Assembly (NCBI RefSeq): GCF_003477705.1 | Contig: NZ_QUDV01000002.1 | Location: forward strand, 124,001 to 188,000 | DNA length: 64,000 nt | Source: Dorea sp. AF36-15AT | Lineage (GTDB): Bacteria; Bacillota; Clostridia; Lachnospirales; Lachnospiraceae | Reading direction: 5' to 3' | Part shown: positions 23,876-32,377 of the stretch, in pieces | Position numbering within the stretch: position 1 is the first letter of the stretch | Layout: each line of letters begins with the position of its first letter | Made by a program: the position numbers and the translations under genes | The notes under the pieces: generated by a model | Database searches by the model: none | Seen by the model: the letters and a program-made list of their open reading frames with translations, nothing else | What the model was told of the DNA's origin: nothing

Positions 23876-25597
23876 ATGGCAACAGAATTAACTATGCCAA
23901 AGAACGATATGGACATGGAAGAAGGTACTATCGTTAAGTGGCTGAAGAATGTTGGAGATAAAGTAGAAAAAGGCGAAATGTTCATGGAAATCGAGACAGA
24001 TAAGACTTCCATGGAGATTGAGTCTCCTGCAGCAGGAGTTCTTCTTGCTCAGTTTTATCAGGGTGGAGATGTAGTCCCGGTTAACACAGTTATGGGATAT
24101 GTCGGAGAAGCCGGAGAAAAGGTACCGGAGCAGGCAGCAAAAGGAGATGCACCTGCAGCTGAGGAACCAAAAGCTGAGGCAGCAGCATCTGTAGCAGAGA
24201 AGAAAGAAAATGAATATGATGTAGCTGTAATCGGTGGAGGTCCTGCCGGATACGTAGCAGCAATCCGTGCTGCACAGCTTGGCGGAAAGGTTATCATCTT
24301 CGAGAAAGATACCGTAGGTGGAACATGTCTGAACAGAGGATGCATCCCGACTAAGACATATCTGAAGACTGCTGAGTACATTCATCATATCGAAGCAGCT
24401 GCATCAAGAGGCATTGTAGTTAATGCTGAGCACAGCGTAGACATGCCAAAGGTTGTAGCATATAAGGACAAAGTTGTAAAACAGCTGACAGGCGGTGTTG
24501 GAAGCCTGTTAAAAGGAAATGGCGTGAAGCTGGTATCCGGAGAAGCTTCTCTGGAAGATGCAACAACAGTTGCATGTGACGGCAAGACATACAAAGCTGA
24601 CAAGATCATCCTTTGCGGTGGATCTAAAGCAATCCGTATCCCGATTCCGGGTGTGGATCACAAAGATGTTATGACCAGTGATGAGATCCTGGCTATGACA
24701 GAAGTTCCGGAAAGACTTGGTATCATCGGTGGTGGTGTAATCGGATGTGAAATGGCATCTGCATTCAGCGCATTCGGAAGCAAGGTTACCATCGTAGAGG
24801 CTATGGACCGCGTAGTATCTATGCTTGACAAAGACATTTCTGCAGAAGTTGACAAGACTCTGAAGAAAGGCGGCGCAAGCGTTAACTGCGGACGTAAAGT
24901 ATTAGAGATCAAAGACAATGGCGGACATCCGGTAATCGTAACAGATAACGGAGAATTTGAAGTAGATAAAGTCCTTCTGTCAATCGGACGTGCAGCAGAC
25001 CTTGGATGCCTTGGTAAGCTTGCTGATCAGATTAAGACAGAGAGAGGCAAGATCGTAGTAGATGATACGATGAAGACATCTGTTGATAATATCTACGCTT
25101 GTGGTGATATCAATGGACGTATCATGCTTGCTCACTCAGCATTCAAGATGGGTGAAGTAGCAGCTGAAAATGCAGTAAAGGGAACCGCAGTAAAATGTGA
25201 CCTGAGCTATGTACCAAGCTGCCTGTACCTGTCACCGGAAGCTGCTTCTGTAGGTCTTACAGAAGAAAAAGCAAAAGAGGCTCATCCAGAAGGAGTTCGT
25301 ATTGGCAAGTTTAATATGGCTGCTAACGGAAGAAGTGTTGCATCTGGAGAGACAACAGGATTTATCAAGGTAATCGCTGACAACAAATATGGTCAGATTC
25401 TTGGTGTACATATGGTAGGCGGCGTCGCATCTGAGATGATCGCAGAGGCAGTCGCACTGATGCAGATGGAGATTACAGTGAATGAAGTAGCTGAATCTAT
25501 CATTCACGCTCACCCAAGCTACTCAGAGGCATTTGCAGAGGCATGCGCAGACTGCCTTGGAATGTGCATCCACCAGCCTCCGAAAAAAAAGAAATAA
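23876..25597 (+). CDS. lpdA: Dihydrolipoyl dehydrogenase (E3) with N-terminal lipoyl domain
   Basis: A 573-aa flavoprotein. Residues 1-80 are a lipoyl domain (Lys43) that is almost identical to that of the upstream E2. A ~30-residue Ala/Glu linker leads to the FAD/NAD disulfide reductase: VIGGGPAGYVAA, redox-active C151/C156 in GGTCLNRGCIP, NAD-site IIGGGVIGCEMAS, GDINGRIMLAHSA, and C-terminal HAHPSYSEA with the catalytic His. It reoxidises dihydrolipoamide with NAD+. Last gene of the operon, followed by a terminator. Lipoyl-E3 fusions are known in acetoin and pyruvate complexes of Gram-positives. Confidence 0.93.
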   Translation: MATELTMPKNDMDMEEGTIVKWLKNVGDKVEKGEMFMEIETDKTSMEIESPAAGVLLAQFYQGGDVVPVNTVMGYVGEAGEKVPEQAAKGDAPAAEEPKAEAAASVAEKKENEYDVAVIGGGPAGYVAAIRAAQLGGKVIIFEKDTVGGTCLNRGCIPTKTYLKTAEYIHHIEAAASRGIVVNAEHSVDMPKVVAYKDKVVKQLTGGVGSLLKGNGVKLVSGEASLEDATTVACDGKTYKADKIILCGGSKAIRIPIPGVDHKDVMTSDEILAMTEVPERLGIIGGGVIGCEMASAFSAFGSKVTIVEAMDRVVSMLDKDISAEVDKTLKKGGASVNCGRKVLEIKDNGGHPVIVTDNGEFEVDKVLLSIGRAADLGCLGKLADQIKTERGKIVVDDTMKTSVDNIYACGDINGRIMLAHSAFKMGEVAAENAVKGTAVKCDLSYVPSCLYLSPEAASVGLTEEKAKEAHPEGVRIGKFNMAANGRSVASGETTGFIKVIADNKYGQILGVHMVGGVASEMIAEAVALMQMEITVNEVAESIIHAHPSYSEAFAEACADCLGMCIHQPPKKKK

Positions 25598-25635
25598 GAC
25601 AATTTCTAATTCCTTCTTAAAATGTTTATAGTGAG

Positions 25636-25667
25636 AAAAGCGCTTCAGTATGGGGAAGCGCTTTTTT
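25636..25667 (+). terminator. Terminator of the dehydrogenase operon
   Basis: AAAAGCGCTTC pairs with GAAGCGCTTTT and is followed by more T residues. Confidence 0.88.
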
Positions 25668-25800
25668 CGTGTTTATATTAGGTTCTTAGCTTTGAATTCA
25701 AAGATTAGTGTTTAATGGAACTGTTACGAGTGCTCCATTTCGGTTGGATGTACACTTGCGTATTTATTGGAATTGGTAAAATGCAAAATGATACAAAAGA

Positions 25801-25829
25801 TTGAAGAAAAATGAAAAGAATGATATGAT
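25801..25829 (+). promoter_or_regulatory. Promoter of toxin mRNA, locus 1
   Basis: TTGAAG, 17 bases and TATGAT. The downstream leader begins close to CGTGTTGCAGGGTGG, a sequence repeated at locus 3 (59510). Confidence 0.65.
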
Positions 25830-25860
25830 TAATAAGAACAATCGTGTTGCAGGGTGGCTG

Positions 25861-25886
25861 ACCTCCATTTTATATAGAATGGGGGT
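25861..25886 (+). promoter_or_regulatory. Leader hairpin covering the toxin ribosome site, locus 1
   Basis: ACCTCCATT (25861-25869) pairs with AATGGGGGT (25878-25886). The right arm is most of the Shine-Dalgarno stretch of the toxin, so translation would be blocked until the hairpin opens. This is a common feature of type I toxins. Confidence 0.55.
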
Positions 25887-25893
25887 GGTGCTG

Positions 25894-25980
25894 ATGAGAC
25901 ATTTTGATTTTAAAGACCTGATGGCCTTCGGAATGTTTATTCTTGCATTACTGACATTCATTTTTTCGAATTTGAAGTAG
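25894..25980 (+). CDS. Small hydrophobic toxin-like peptide (type I toxin, holin-like family), locus 1
   Basis: A 28-aa peptide (MRHFDFKDLMAFGMFILALL then TFIFSNLK) with a short polar N-terminus, one membrane helix and a final Lys. It matches the look of the putative holin-like toxins (Hol_Tox; TxpA/BsrG/Fst class), which insert into the cell's own membrane. Support comes from its promoter, the GGGGGTGG ribosome site, the RBS-covering hairpin and a convergent antisense gene sharing its terminator. Too short for standard ORF callers. Toxicity is inferred from family resemblance only. Confidence 0.65.
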   Translation: MRHFDFKDLMAFGMFILALLTFIFSNLK

Positions 25981-25989
25981 TGCATTAAA

Positions 25990-26075
25990 GCTAACAAAAC
26001 CGCCCTTGTACTTTGGCGAGTAAGGGCGGTTTTTACTTAACATACTGGTCAACCCCTTGTGGGCGGTTGTTCTTT
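25990..26075 (-). ncRNA. Predicted antisense antitoxin RNA, locus 1
   Basis: A minus-strand promoter at 26082-26110 points at the toxin gene. The predicted RNA of ~85 nt carries a small stem CAACC/GGTTG around GCCCACAAG-type loop and ends in the bidirectional hairpin 25996-26034, so it is fully complementary to the 3' untranslated end of the toxin mRNA. Its loop ACCGCCC can also pair with GGGTGGT at the toxin ribosome site with one G-U pair. The arrangement is that of txpA/ratA. Ends are estimates. Confidence 0.55.
25996..26034. terminator. Shared bidirectional terminator, locus 1
   Basis: AAAACCGCCCTT pairs perfectly with AAGGGCGGTTTT. T residues follow on the plus strand and A/T-rich sequence on the minus strand. 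Confidence 0.85.
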
Positions 26076-26081
26076 TATTAG

Positions 26082-26110
26082 ATTATAATATAGATATATT
26101 TAAATAGCAA
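26082..26110 (-). promoter_or_regulatory. Antisense RNA promoter, locus 1
   Basis: On the minus strand: TTGCTA, 17 bases, perfect TATAAT. Confidence 0.7.
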
Positions 26111-26172
26111 TAGATTATGAAATATCTCAAAGAACAGATTGAATTATTAACATTATTTTGACAATATTTTCA

Positions 26173-26201
26173 TAGACATTTTAAATTCAGATTGTTACAA
26201 T
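26173..26201 (+). promoter_or_regulatory. Promoter of pfkA
   Basis: TAGACA, 17 bases and TACAAT lie 54 bases before pfkA. An overlapping TTGACA at 26159 is an alternative -35. Confidence 0.5.
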
Positions 26202-26255
26202 GTGAGTATGCATTGAAGAAGGAACGATATGCAAATATCGAAATGAGGTGTTAGG

Positions 26256-27299
26256 ATGGAAGAGCAAAAGAAATGTGCGGTTAAGCGGATCGGAGTACTG
26301 ACTTCCGGTGGCGACGCACCAGGTATGAATGCGGCTGTACGTGCCGTAGTGCGTACAGCACTCTACATGGGAATTGAAGTAGTAGGTATCCGTCGCGGAT
26401 GGCATGGATTGATCAGTGGAGACATGTACCGTATGACAGCGGTGGATGTGTCGCATATTATCAACGAGGGTGGTACAATGTTGTACACAGCCCGCAGTGA
26501 TGAATTCCGTACTAAGGAAGGACGTAAGAAAGCATACGATAACTGTAAGCTGTTCGGACTGGATGGAATTGTGGCAATCGGTGGTGATGGTACATTTGCC
26601 GGAGCTTTGGCACTTTCTACGGAATATCCGATCTCTGTAGTTGGCATACCGGGTACAATTGATAATGATATCGGATGCAGCCACTATAGTATAGGATACG
26701 ACACAGCAGCGAATACGGCAGTAGAAGCAATCGATAAGATCCGTGATACGATGCAGTCTCATGAGAGATGCTCGGTTATCGAGGTCATGGGACACAGAGC
26801 AGGTAATCTGGCACTGTATGTTGGTATTGCGACAGGTGCAACAGCCGTTCTGATTCCGGAAGAACCTTGGGATTTTGAGGAAGACGTTGCGGAGAAGATC
26901 CGTAATGCAAGACTTGCAGGGCGTACCCATTTTATGGTAATCGTAGCAGAGGGAGCTAAGCGTAAAGCAGACGGAACGCTGGATAATGAAGTGGTTGGTA
27001 ATGGTACTGCCGGGCATCAAGTCGCAGATCTGATCCGTGCAGAGTTGGGACTGGATCCTAGAGTGACCGTACTCGGACATATTCAGCGAGGCGGTTCACC
27101 GACAGCACGAGATCGTGTGACAGCTACCCGCATGGGATATGTGGCTGTAAAGGCTCTGGCAGAAGGTAAGACGAATCGAGTAGTCGTGCGTTATTTTGGT
27201 GAGATCAAGGATGTAGATATGGTAGAGGCTCTGAAGCAGGAGAACCGGCTGGACGAAGAGGAAAAGCAAGTTCTGAGAGCAATGACATTCTCATTCTAG
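26256..27299 (+). CDS. pfkA: 6-phosphofructokinase, ATP-dependent
   Basis: A 347-aa glycolytic kinase converting fructose-6-phosphate to fructose-1,6-bisphosphate. GVLTSGGDAPGMNAAVRAVV, GGDGTFAGA and GIPGTIDNDI are present. Gly after GGDG and the G in PGTIDND mark the ATP-using rather than the pyrophosphate-using type. Slightly longer than the ~320-aa PfkA of Bacillus. It starts after GAGGTGTTAGG and is monocistronic, with a terminator downstream. Confidence 0.94.
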   Translation: MEEQKKCAVKRIGVLTSGGDAPGMNAAVRAVVRTALYMGIEVVGIRRGWHGLISGDMYRMTAVDVSHIINEGGTMLYTARSDEFRTKEGRKKAYDNCKLFGLDGIVAIGGDGTFAGALALSTEYPISVVGIPGTIDNDIGCSHYSIGYDTAANTAVEAIDKIRDTMQSHERCSVIEVMGHRAGNLALYVGIATGATAVLIPEEPWDFEEDVAEKIRNARLAGRTHFMVIVAEGAKRKADGTLDNEVVGNGTAGHQVADLIRAELGLDPRVTVLGHIQRGGSPTARDRVTATRMGYVAVKALAEGKTNRVVVRYFGEIKDVDMVEALKQENRLDEEEKQVLRAMTFSF

Positions 27300-27338
27300 A
27301 GCGAATACAGTCAGCTTAAAGTATAAAGAAAAGTATAA

Positions 27339-27385
27339 AAAATGGGAGGTGTCGGATATGTAATCCGGTTACCTCCCATTTATTA
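27339..27385. terminator. Terminator between pfkA and the TSUP gene
   Basis: AAATGGGAGGT pairs with ACCTCCCATTT, with an inner CGGAT/ATCCG stem. It serves convergent genes. Confidence 0.8.
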
Positions 27386-27418
27386 TATGAATCCTTTTGC
27401 GATTTTTATATTAACTGA

Positions 27419-28348
27419 TTAGTCTGTCATTGCTCCGGACTTCTGCAACTCTTTCTGTGCCCGCTCTGATTCAGAAGGCATAGACATTTTCCGCGCATCG
27501 CGGAAGAATGTTGCGGAAGTGATGATCATAACCACACATACGATATAAGTCAATGTGGACAGTGACAGGAAGCATGCAACCTTATATGCAATGACTACAC
27601 CGATACATCCGAAAATGGACAGCATGATCGTTGCGGTACGGTCGTATTTTCCTTCTTTGATGAATTTAAAGCAGGATGCGTTCATCAGGAATGCACAGGA
27701 ACCCATCATGATTGGGAATGCAACTCCGATGTTCATACCAAGTGCGCCAACAAGTGCCATGCATGGAGCATACAGACCAACACCGATCATCATCAATGCG
27801 CCAAGGAAGAAGTTAATGACCACTCCTACGACTAATTTAATACCGCTAAGTCCGGTTGCAGTGCCGACAGCACCGAATGGACCGACGCCGGCGTTCTTGC
27901 ATACAAGTGCAACAGCCAGGATTACCAGACCGACAGACAGAGCATAACGAACGGTTTTCAGATCCCATTTGCAGACGATGCCGGAACCAACGAGTGCGCC
28001 GATAGCAGCTGCGGCCAGCATGAGATAAAGAGTCAACGGATCAATGTCTACGAAAGTCATAAAGAGGATGCCCTCTAATGCAACGGGAATCGTGTTGCCG
28101 ACATTTAATGTACCCGGAATAATCTCATCATTCGTTGATTTGGTGAATTTGAAACATGCAGACTGTGTTGCAAAACATCCGATACCCCAGGTATCCAGCA
28201 TGTTGGTGAATAAACCGATCAGGGCAAGTGTAATACCCTTTTTGAAATGGATCTCGTCTTTGTGCTTGATCAGATCGACAATCAGAAACAAAGCAGAGCA
28301 GATTGTAAATGCGATCAAAACAATTCTTAGTAAAATTACTGCATTCAT
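27419..28348 (-). CDS. TSUP/TauE-SafE family membrane permease
   Basis: A 309-aa polytopic protein with about eight to nine helices in two repeated halves, typical of the sulfite exporter TauE/SafE (TSUP) family. Gly/Ala-rich loops such as GIGCFATQSACFKF and ALGMNIGVAFPIMMGS resemble the repeated signature. TSUP proteins move sulfur oxyanions, organosulfonates or organic acids. I start at ATG 28348, which has TGGAGGG upstream; a longer open frame to 28495 has no support. It is divergent from a LysR gene that probably controls it. Confidence 0.83.
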   Translation of the reverse strand: MNAVILLRIVLIAFTICSALFLIVDLIKHKDEIHFKKGITLALIGLFTNMLDTWGIGCFATQSACFKFTKSTNDEIIPGTLNVGNTIPVALEGILFMTFVDIDPLTLYLMLAAAAIGALVGSGIVCKWDLKTVRYALSVGLVILAVALVCKNAGVGPFGAVGTATGLSGIKLVVGVVINFFLGALMMIGVGLYAPCMALVGALGMNIGVAFPIMMGSCAFLMNASCFKFIKEGKYDRTATIMLSIFGCIGVVIAYKVACFLSLSTLTYIVCVVMIITSATFFRDARKMSMPSESERAQKELQKSGAMTD

Positions 28349-28486
28349 TTTAACCCTCCAGATAAATATACCAAAATATTGTGATAAACAGTTACCTGGC
28401 AGATGTCCACCCCGATAACCTTGGAAATCCGCCAGCATTTTTAATTTTATAACTTTGTCTTTTGTTAAACAATTTAAGAAAATTAA

Positions 28487-28577
28487 ATGGGTCATTTAAT
28501 ATATCTAAAGAGTGGAGGAATTGAAGAAAAATGGTTATGATATAAAAAATATTGAATGGGTCGTTTAACATTTCTAA
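28487..28577. promoter_or_regulatory. Two direct repeats in the TSUP-LysR intergenic region
   Basis: ATGGGTCATTTAATATATCTAA (first copy, 28487-28508) is repeated imperfectly as ATGGGTCGTTTAACATTTCT... at 28556-28577, four mismatches, about 69 bases apart. These are good candidates for binding sites of the adjacent LysR-type regulator. Confidence 0.5.
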
Positions 28578-28659
28578 TGTATGCGCGGTGGATGCGTCTT
28601 GCGTACTGGCTGCTGCAATTATATAATAAAAAAGAGTGTTACAAACAGGGAGCAAAAAA

Positions 28660-29544
28660 ATGACAAAGTACGAAATGATTCTAAGCGTGTATCATACACA
28701 CAGCATATCAGTCACAGCAGAAAAATATAATTATACGCAGTCAGCGATCAGTCAGGCAATTAAGAGCTTTGAGAAAGAACTTGGTCTTCCGCTGTTTAAA
28801 AGAACGAAAAATGGCATGCTGCCAATCTCAAATACAGAAGAAATTATCCGGGAATTGCGAACAATCTGCGATGCCGAGAACCGTATTGCGGATATCGCAT
28901 CGAATCTGACCAGTCTGAAAAATGGTTATATACATATCGGAACGATCAAGAGTATTGCATATAACTGGTTACCTTCCATGGTAAAGAATTTTTCAAAAAA
29001 ATATCCAAATATTCATTTTAAAATATCAATGGGAAGTTCTTCGCAGCTTCATGATAAGCTGGATCAGAATGAGGTGGATTGTATCTTTGTGTCCAATTAT
29101 CTGCTCCCGGATAATCTGGAATTTTATCCGATGGATACGGATGAACTGATGCTCCTGACGGCGAGAAATCATCCACTGGCAGACAAACTGAAGGTGAATC
29201 TGACTGATATTAAGGACGAGAATTATATTTATTCAGAAGATGGTTTTGACTTTGAAGCGGGTGGGATCTTTGAGCAGAATGACATTCATCCGACTGTGCT
29301 TTACCAGTTAGATGATGACGTGGCTGTCCAGAAAATGGTATCCGATGGGATGGGAATCAGTGTATTACCGAAATTATTGCTGTCCAATCCGCCATTCGAC
29401 ATTTGCATCCGTCCATTTACGGAGCATTACAAACGGACCTTGGGCGTGGCATATCTGAAAGACAGCGAATTGGATCCGGCGACAGAAGCGTTCTTGGAAT
29501 ATGTAAAAGAATGGAAATCAAATAAAGGAGAACAGCGAAGATAG
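28660..29544 (+). CDS. LysR-family transcriptional regulator
   Basis: A 294-aa LTTR with an N-terminal winged helix-turn-helix (SISVTAEKYNYTQSAISQAIKSFEKELG) and a C-terminal two-lobed effector domain (HIGTIKSIAYNWLPSMVKNF ... MVSDGMGISVLPKLLL). ATG 28660 follows CAGGGAGC; the frame is open to 28636. It is transcribed away from the TSUP permease, the classic arrangement of an LTTR and its target, and is followed after 1 base by a GNAT gene. The effector is unknown. Confidence 0.88.
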   Translation: MTKYEMILSVYHTHSISVTAEKYNYTQSAISQAIKSFEKELGLPLFKRTKNGMLPISNTEEIIRELRTICDAENRIADIASNLTSLKNGYIHIGTIKSIAYNWLPSMVKNFSKKYPNIHFKISMGSSSQLHDKLDQNEVDCIFVSNYLLPDNLEFYPMDTDELMLLTARNHPLADKLKVNLTDIKDENYIYSEDGFDFEAGGIFEQNDIHPTVLYQLDDDVAVQKMVSDGMGISVLPKLLLSNPPFDICIRPFTEHYKRTLGVAYLKDSELDPATEAFLEYVKEWKSNKGEQRR

Positions 29545-29545
29545 G

Positions 29546-30034
29546 ATGAATATCAGAAAGACCAGAAAAGAAGATGTCCCAGTAATTATGGATTTGTATG
29601 AAAATGCAAAAGCATTTATGCGCAGCAAAGGCAATCTGACACAGTGGAATGACGGATACCCATCGGTAGAAATTATCACAGAAGATATCGACAACGGTAA
29701 TTCTTATGTGTTTGTGGAAAATGATGAGATCGTAGGAACATTCGCGTTCATCATCGGTGAAGATCCGACTTATCAGGTGATCGAAGATGGCGAATGGCAC
29801 AGCAGTAAGATCTACGGAACCATCCACAGAATTGCATCATCCGGTAAAGCGAAAGGCCTGGCAAAGACCTGCTTTGATTACTGCAGTGAAAAGATTGATT
29901 GTCTCAGAATTGATACGCATGAAGATAACCAGCCGATGCAGGATGCAGTGCTCAGATATGGGTTTAAAAAATGCGGAATTATATACGTCAGGGACGGAAG
30001 TAAGAGAGTAGCATTTGATTATATAAAAGGATAG
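29546..30034 (+). CDS. GNAT-family N-acetyltransferase
   Basis: A 162-aa acetyltransferase starting with IRKTRKEDVPVIMDLYENAKAFM, a common start for this family. The acetyl-CoA site is the ASSGKAKGLAKTCFDYC region, and it ends with ENQPMQDAVLRYGFKKCG-like sequence (EDNQPMQDAVLRYGFKKCG). It follows the LysR gene by 1 base and is therefore likely cotranscribed. Substrate unknown. A weak terminator follows. Confidence 0.87.
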   Translation: MNIRKTRKEDVPVIMDLYENAKAFMRSKGNLTQWNDGYPSVEIITEDIDNGNSYVFVENDEIVGTFAFIIGEDPTYQVIEDGEWHSSKIYGTIHRIASSGKAKGLAKTCFDYCSEKIDCLRIDTHEDNQPMQDAVLRYGFKKCGIIYVRDGSKRVAFDYIKG

Positions 30035-30062
30035 AGAATATTGGGAGTAAACGAATGAAATG

Positions 30063-30095
30063 AGTCTCACAGGAGAAAATCTTGTGGGACTTTTT
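30063..30095 (+). terminator. Terminator after the GNAT gene
   Basis: AGTCTCACA pairs with TGTGGGACT (one G-T pair) and is followed by T5. Confidence 0.65.
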
Positions 30096-30173
30096 AGTTG
30101 TAATGAAAGCTCAAGATAATATCTGTATGTGCATAAAAAGGTAATCAAAGGTAATCAAACTCAAATGAGTAAT

Positions 30174-30210
30174 AAAAAAGCGAGAAGCCTTGATTTACAA
30201 GGTTTCTCGC
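30174..30210 (-). terminator. Terminator of minus-strand tRNA-Leu
   Basis: Read on the minus strand, GCGAGAAACCTTG pairs with CAAGGCTTCTCGC and is followed by T6. Confidence 0.8.
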
Positions 30211-30222
30211 CCCACTAGCTAG

Positions 30223-30305
30223 TGCGGAGAAAGGGACTTGAACCCTCACAGTGTTGCCACCACTAGAACCTGAATCTAGCGCGTCTGCCATTCCGCCATC
30301 TCCGC
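30223..30305 (-). tRNA. tRNA-Leu (CAG)
   Basis: A class II tRNA on the minus strand. Acceptor GCGGAGA pairs with TCTCCGC. Anticodon stem CTAGA/TCTAG encloses TTCAGGT, giving anticodon CAG. The long variable arm is present. CCA is not encoded. Confidence 0.94.
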
Positions 30306-30320
30306 TTGCTGACAAAAGCT

Positions 30321-30349
30321 ATATTACCACAGGCAATATGAATTGTAAA
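30321..30349 (-). promoter_or_regulatory. Promoter of tRNA-Leu (CAG)
   Basis: On the minus strand: TTTACA, 17 bases, TAATAT, ending 16 bases before the tRNA. Confidence 0.7.
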
Positions 30350-30446
30350 GAGTTTTTTGAAAAAAATAAAAAATTTCTGGTACAGGTAGTTTTTCAAGGT
30401 AAACAGGTCACCCTGTTGCATTTACTATGAAAAGCCAGGTCTCATA

Positions 30447-30475
30447 TTGAAAAAGGACAGTATTGGGAATACAAT
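30447..30475 (+). promoter_or_regulatory. Promoter of the sirtuin gene
   Basis: TTGAAA, 17 bases and TACAAT. Confidence 0.5.
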
Positions 30476-30499
30476 AGATAAAACAGGAGGTGCAGATAT

Positions 30500-31225
30500 A
30501 TGTACGCAGAGGAAGTTGCAAAATTACAGAAAATTATAGATGACAGCAGCAGGATTGTGTTTTTCGGAGGCGCGGGTGTATCTACGGAGAGTAATATTCC
30601 GGATTTCCGGAGTGCGGATGGACTTTATCAGCAGAAGTATAAGTATTCGCCGGAGCAGATCGTAAGTCATAGCTTCTTTATGCAGAATCCGGAGGGGTTC
30701 TATGAATTTTATAAGAATAAGATGATGTTTCTGGATGCAGAGCCGAACCCGGCGCATAGAAAACTTGCGGAGATGGAGCAGAAGGGAAAGCTTACGGCGG
30801 TGATCACGCAGAACATTGATGGGCTTCATCAGCTTGCCGGAAGTAAGAATGTGTTGGAACTTCATGGAAGCATCCATCGCAATTACTGTATGAAATGTAG
30901 CAAATTCTACGATGCGAAGTATGTGAAGTATGCAGATGGCGTGCCAAGATGTGAGTGTGGCGGCATGATCAAGCCGGATGTTGTATTATATGAAGAAGGG
31001 CTGGACAGTAATGTGATCGATCGGAGTATTCGGGCGATCAGTGAAGCGGATACATTGATCATTGGAGGCACATCTTTGGTGGTATATCCGGCAGCAGGAT
31101 TTATTGATTATTTCCATGGCAAGCATCTGGTAGTGATCAATAAGAGTGCGACGGCGAGAGAAGTGGGTGCGGAACTGACCATTTCTGCACCGATCGGGGA
31201 GATATTGAGTCAGATTACGTTATAA
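30500..31225 (+). CDS. cobB: NAD-dependent protein deacylase (Sir2/CobB)
   Basis: A 241-aa class III sirtuin that removes acyl groups from lysines with NAD+. Motifs in order are FFGGAGVSTESNIPDFRS, ITQNIDGLHQLAG, LHGSIHRNYC with the catalytic His, a Zn ribbon from C-x2-C (CMKCSKF) and C-x-C (CECGG), and GGTSLVVYPA. ATG 30500 follows GGAGGTGCAG. It lies just ahead of a CPBP protease gene (20-base gap). Confidence 0.94.
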   Translation: MYAEEVAKLQKIIDDSSRIVFFGGAGVSTESNIPDFRSADGLYQQKYKYSPEQIVSHSFFMQNPEGFYEFYKNKMMFLDAEPNPAHRKLAEMEQKGKLTAVITQNIDGLHQLAGSKNVLELHGSIHRNYCMKCSKFYDAKYVKYADGVPRCECGGMIKPDVVLYEEGLDSNVIDRSIRAISEADTLIIGGTSLVVYPAAGFIDYFHGKHLVVINKSATAREVGAELTISAPIGEILSQITL

Positions 31226-31245
31226 TATGGTTGTGGTAAGTTCGT

Positions 31246-32274
31246 GTGGATTTAGACCTTGGAACTCTGACAGCACACGTAAGAAAAGACTGGAAAGAGC
31301 AGGTAGACAGATTTATGAATGAGATGAGACAGACAGCGTGGAGCAGAGAACATCGGAAGAAGCCGTATGTGACCGCTGTGATATTGGCGGTATTGATTGT
31401 AGCTGAGATATTTATCCTGAGCGGCATACTTGGATATTTATTTGGAACGGCGGGAGTGGTACTTCATGAGATTGTGCTGGCATTGATCGGTATATTAATG
31501 ATTCTGATCATGCGGGGCAGAATGAAGACGGCATTTCCATTTCGGAAGCTGAAATGGTCTGGTATATTTGGCTCTTTGATCCTGTGGGGCGGTATCTTGC
31601 TGCTGACCAGCGTGGTGACACTTACGATGGCGTATTTTTTTCCGGACCAGATGCTGAATGCGAGTAATGGTGTAGATGAATTGATGTCTGCGACACCGAT
31701 GTGGATTGACCTGCTGGTGGTTGCAGTGACGCCGGCAATCTGCGAGGAGATTGCATTTCGCGGAGCATTACTGACCTGTTTTCGTGGGACGCGGAGCAAA
31801 TGGACTGGGATTATTATCGTAGGATTATTCTTTGGTGCGTGCCATGGCAGCGTGTGGCGTATGGTGCCAACGGCGATACTTGGACTTGTTATGGGATATG
31901 TTCTGTTTGAGACGGAGAACATCTTCTATTGTATGCTAATACATTTTACCAATAATGCATTTTCAGTAATACTGACCAATGCGCTCGTGTGGCTGGAGAG
32001 GCTGCAGGGAACAGGCGCACAGGCAGTTGATGTGGCAACAGACAGACTGCCGTTAGCATCTGTTGGCATTTATATGATTTTTGCAACGATAGCACCACTG
32101 CTCTTATATATAGGTAACTATCTGATTCACAGGGGGCAGCCGGGATATACGAAGGTATTCCCACGGGAGAAAAGAGGAGCGCTGTGGGGAATGCTTGGTG
32201 CCTGCGCAGTTCTTTTTGGATGTGGAGTCTTTCTGATATCCGCCGCTGTTGTGCTTCAGGTAATACTGGGGTAA
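31246..32274 (+). CDS. CPBP-family intramembrane metalloprotease
   Basis: A 342-aa integral membrane protein with about eight helices after a charged N-terminal ~40 residues. The CPBP/Abi catalytic motifs are EEIAFRG near residue 170, FGACHG (His) near 205 and HFTNNA near 240. Relatives process membrane anchors or prenylated peptides; substrate here unknown. The start is GTG at 31246 with a weak ribosome site. The C-terminal hydrophobic tail extends beyond the core domain. Confidence 0.82.
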   Translation: MDLDLGTLTAHVRKDWKEQVDRFMNEMRQTAWSREHRKKPYVTAVILAVLIVAEIFILSGILGYLFGTAGVVLHEIVLALIGILMILIMRGRMKTAFPFRKLKWSGIFGSLILWGGILLLTSVVTLTMAYFFPDQMLNASNGVDELMSATPMWIDLLVVAVTPAICEEIAFRGALLTCFRGTRSKWTGIIIVGLFFGACHGSVWRMVPTAILGLVMGYVLFETENIFYCMLIHFTNNAFSVILTNALVWLERLQGTGAQAVDVATDRLPLASVGIYMIFATIAPLLLYIGNYLIHRGQPGYTKVFPREKRGALWGMLGACAVLFGCGVFLISAAVVLQVILG

Positions 32275-32377
32275 AAAAAGGATTGCCTTTCTGGAACGAA
32301 TTGCTATAATGGAGTATAGATTTAATATAGGATAGTAGGCTTGTGAGCCAGGCATGAGAGTGCCGATGGAGGATAAA

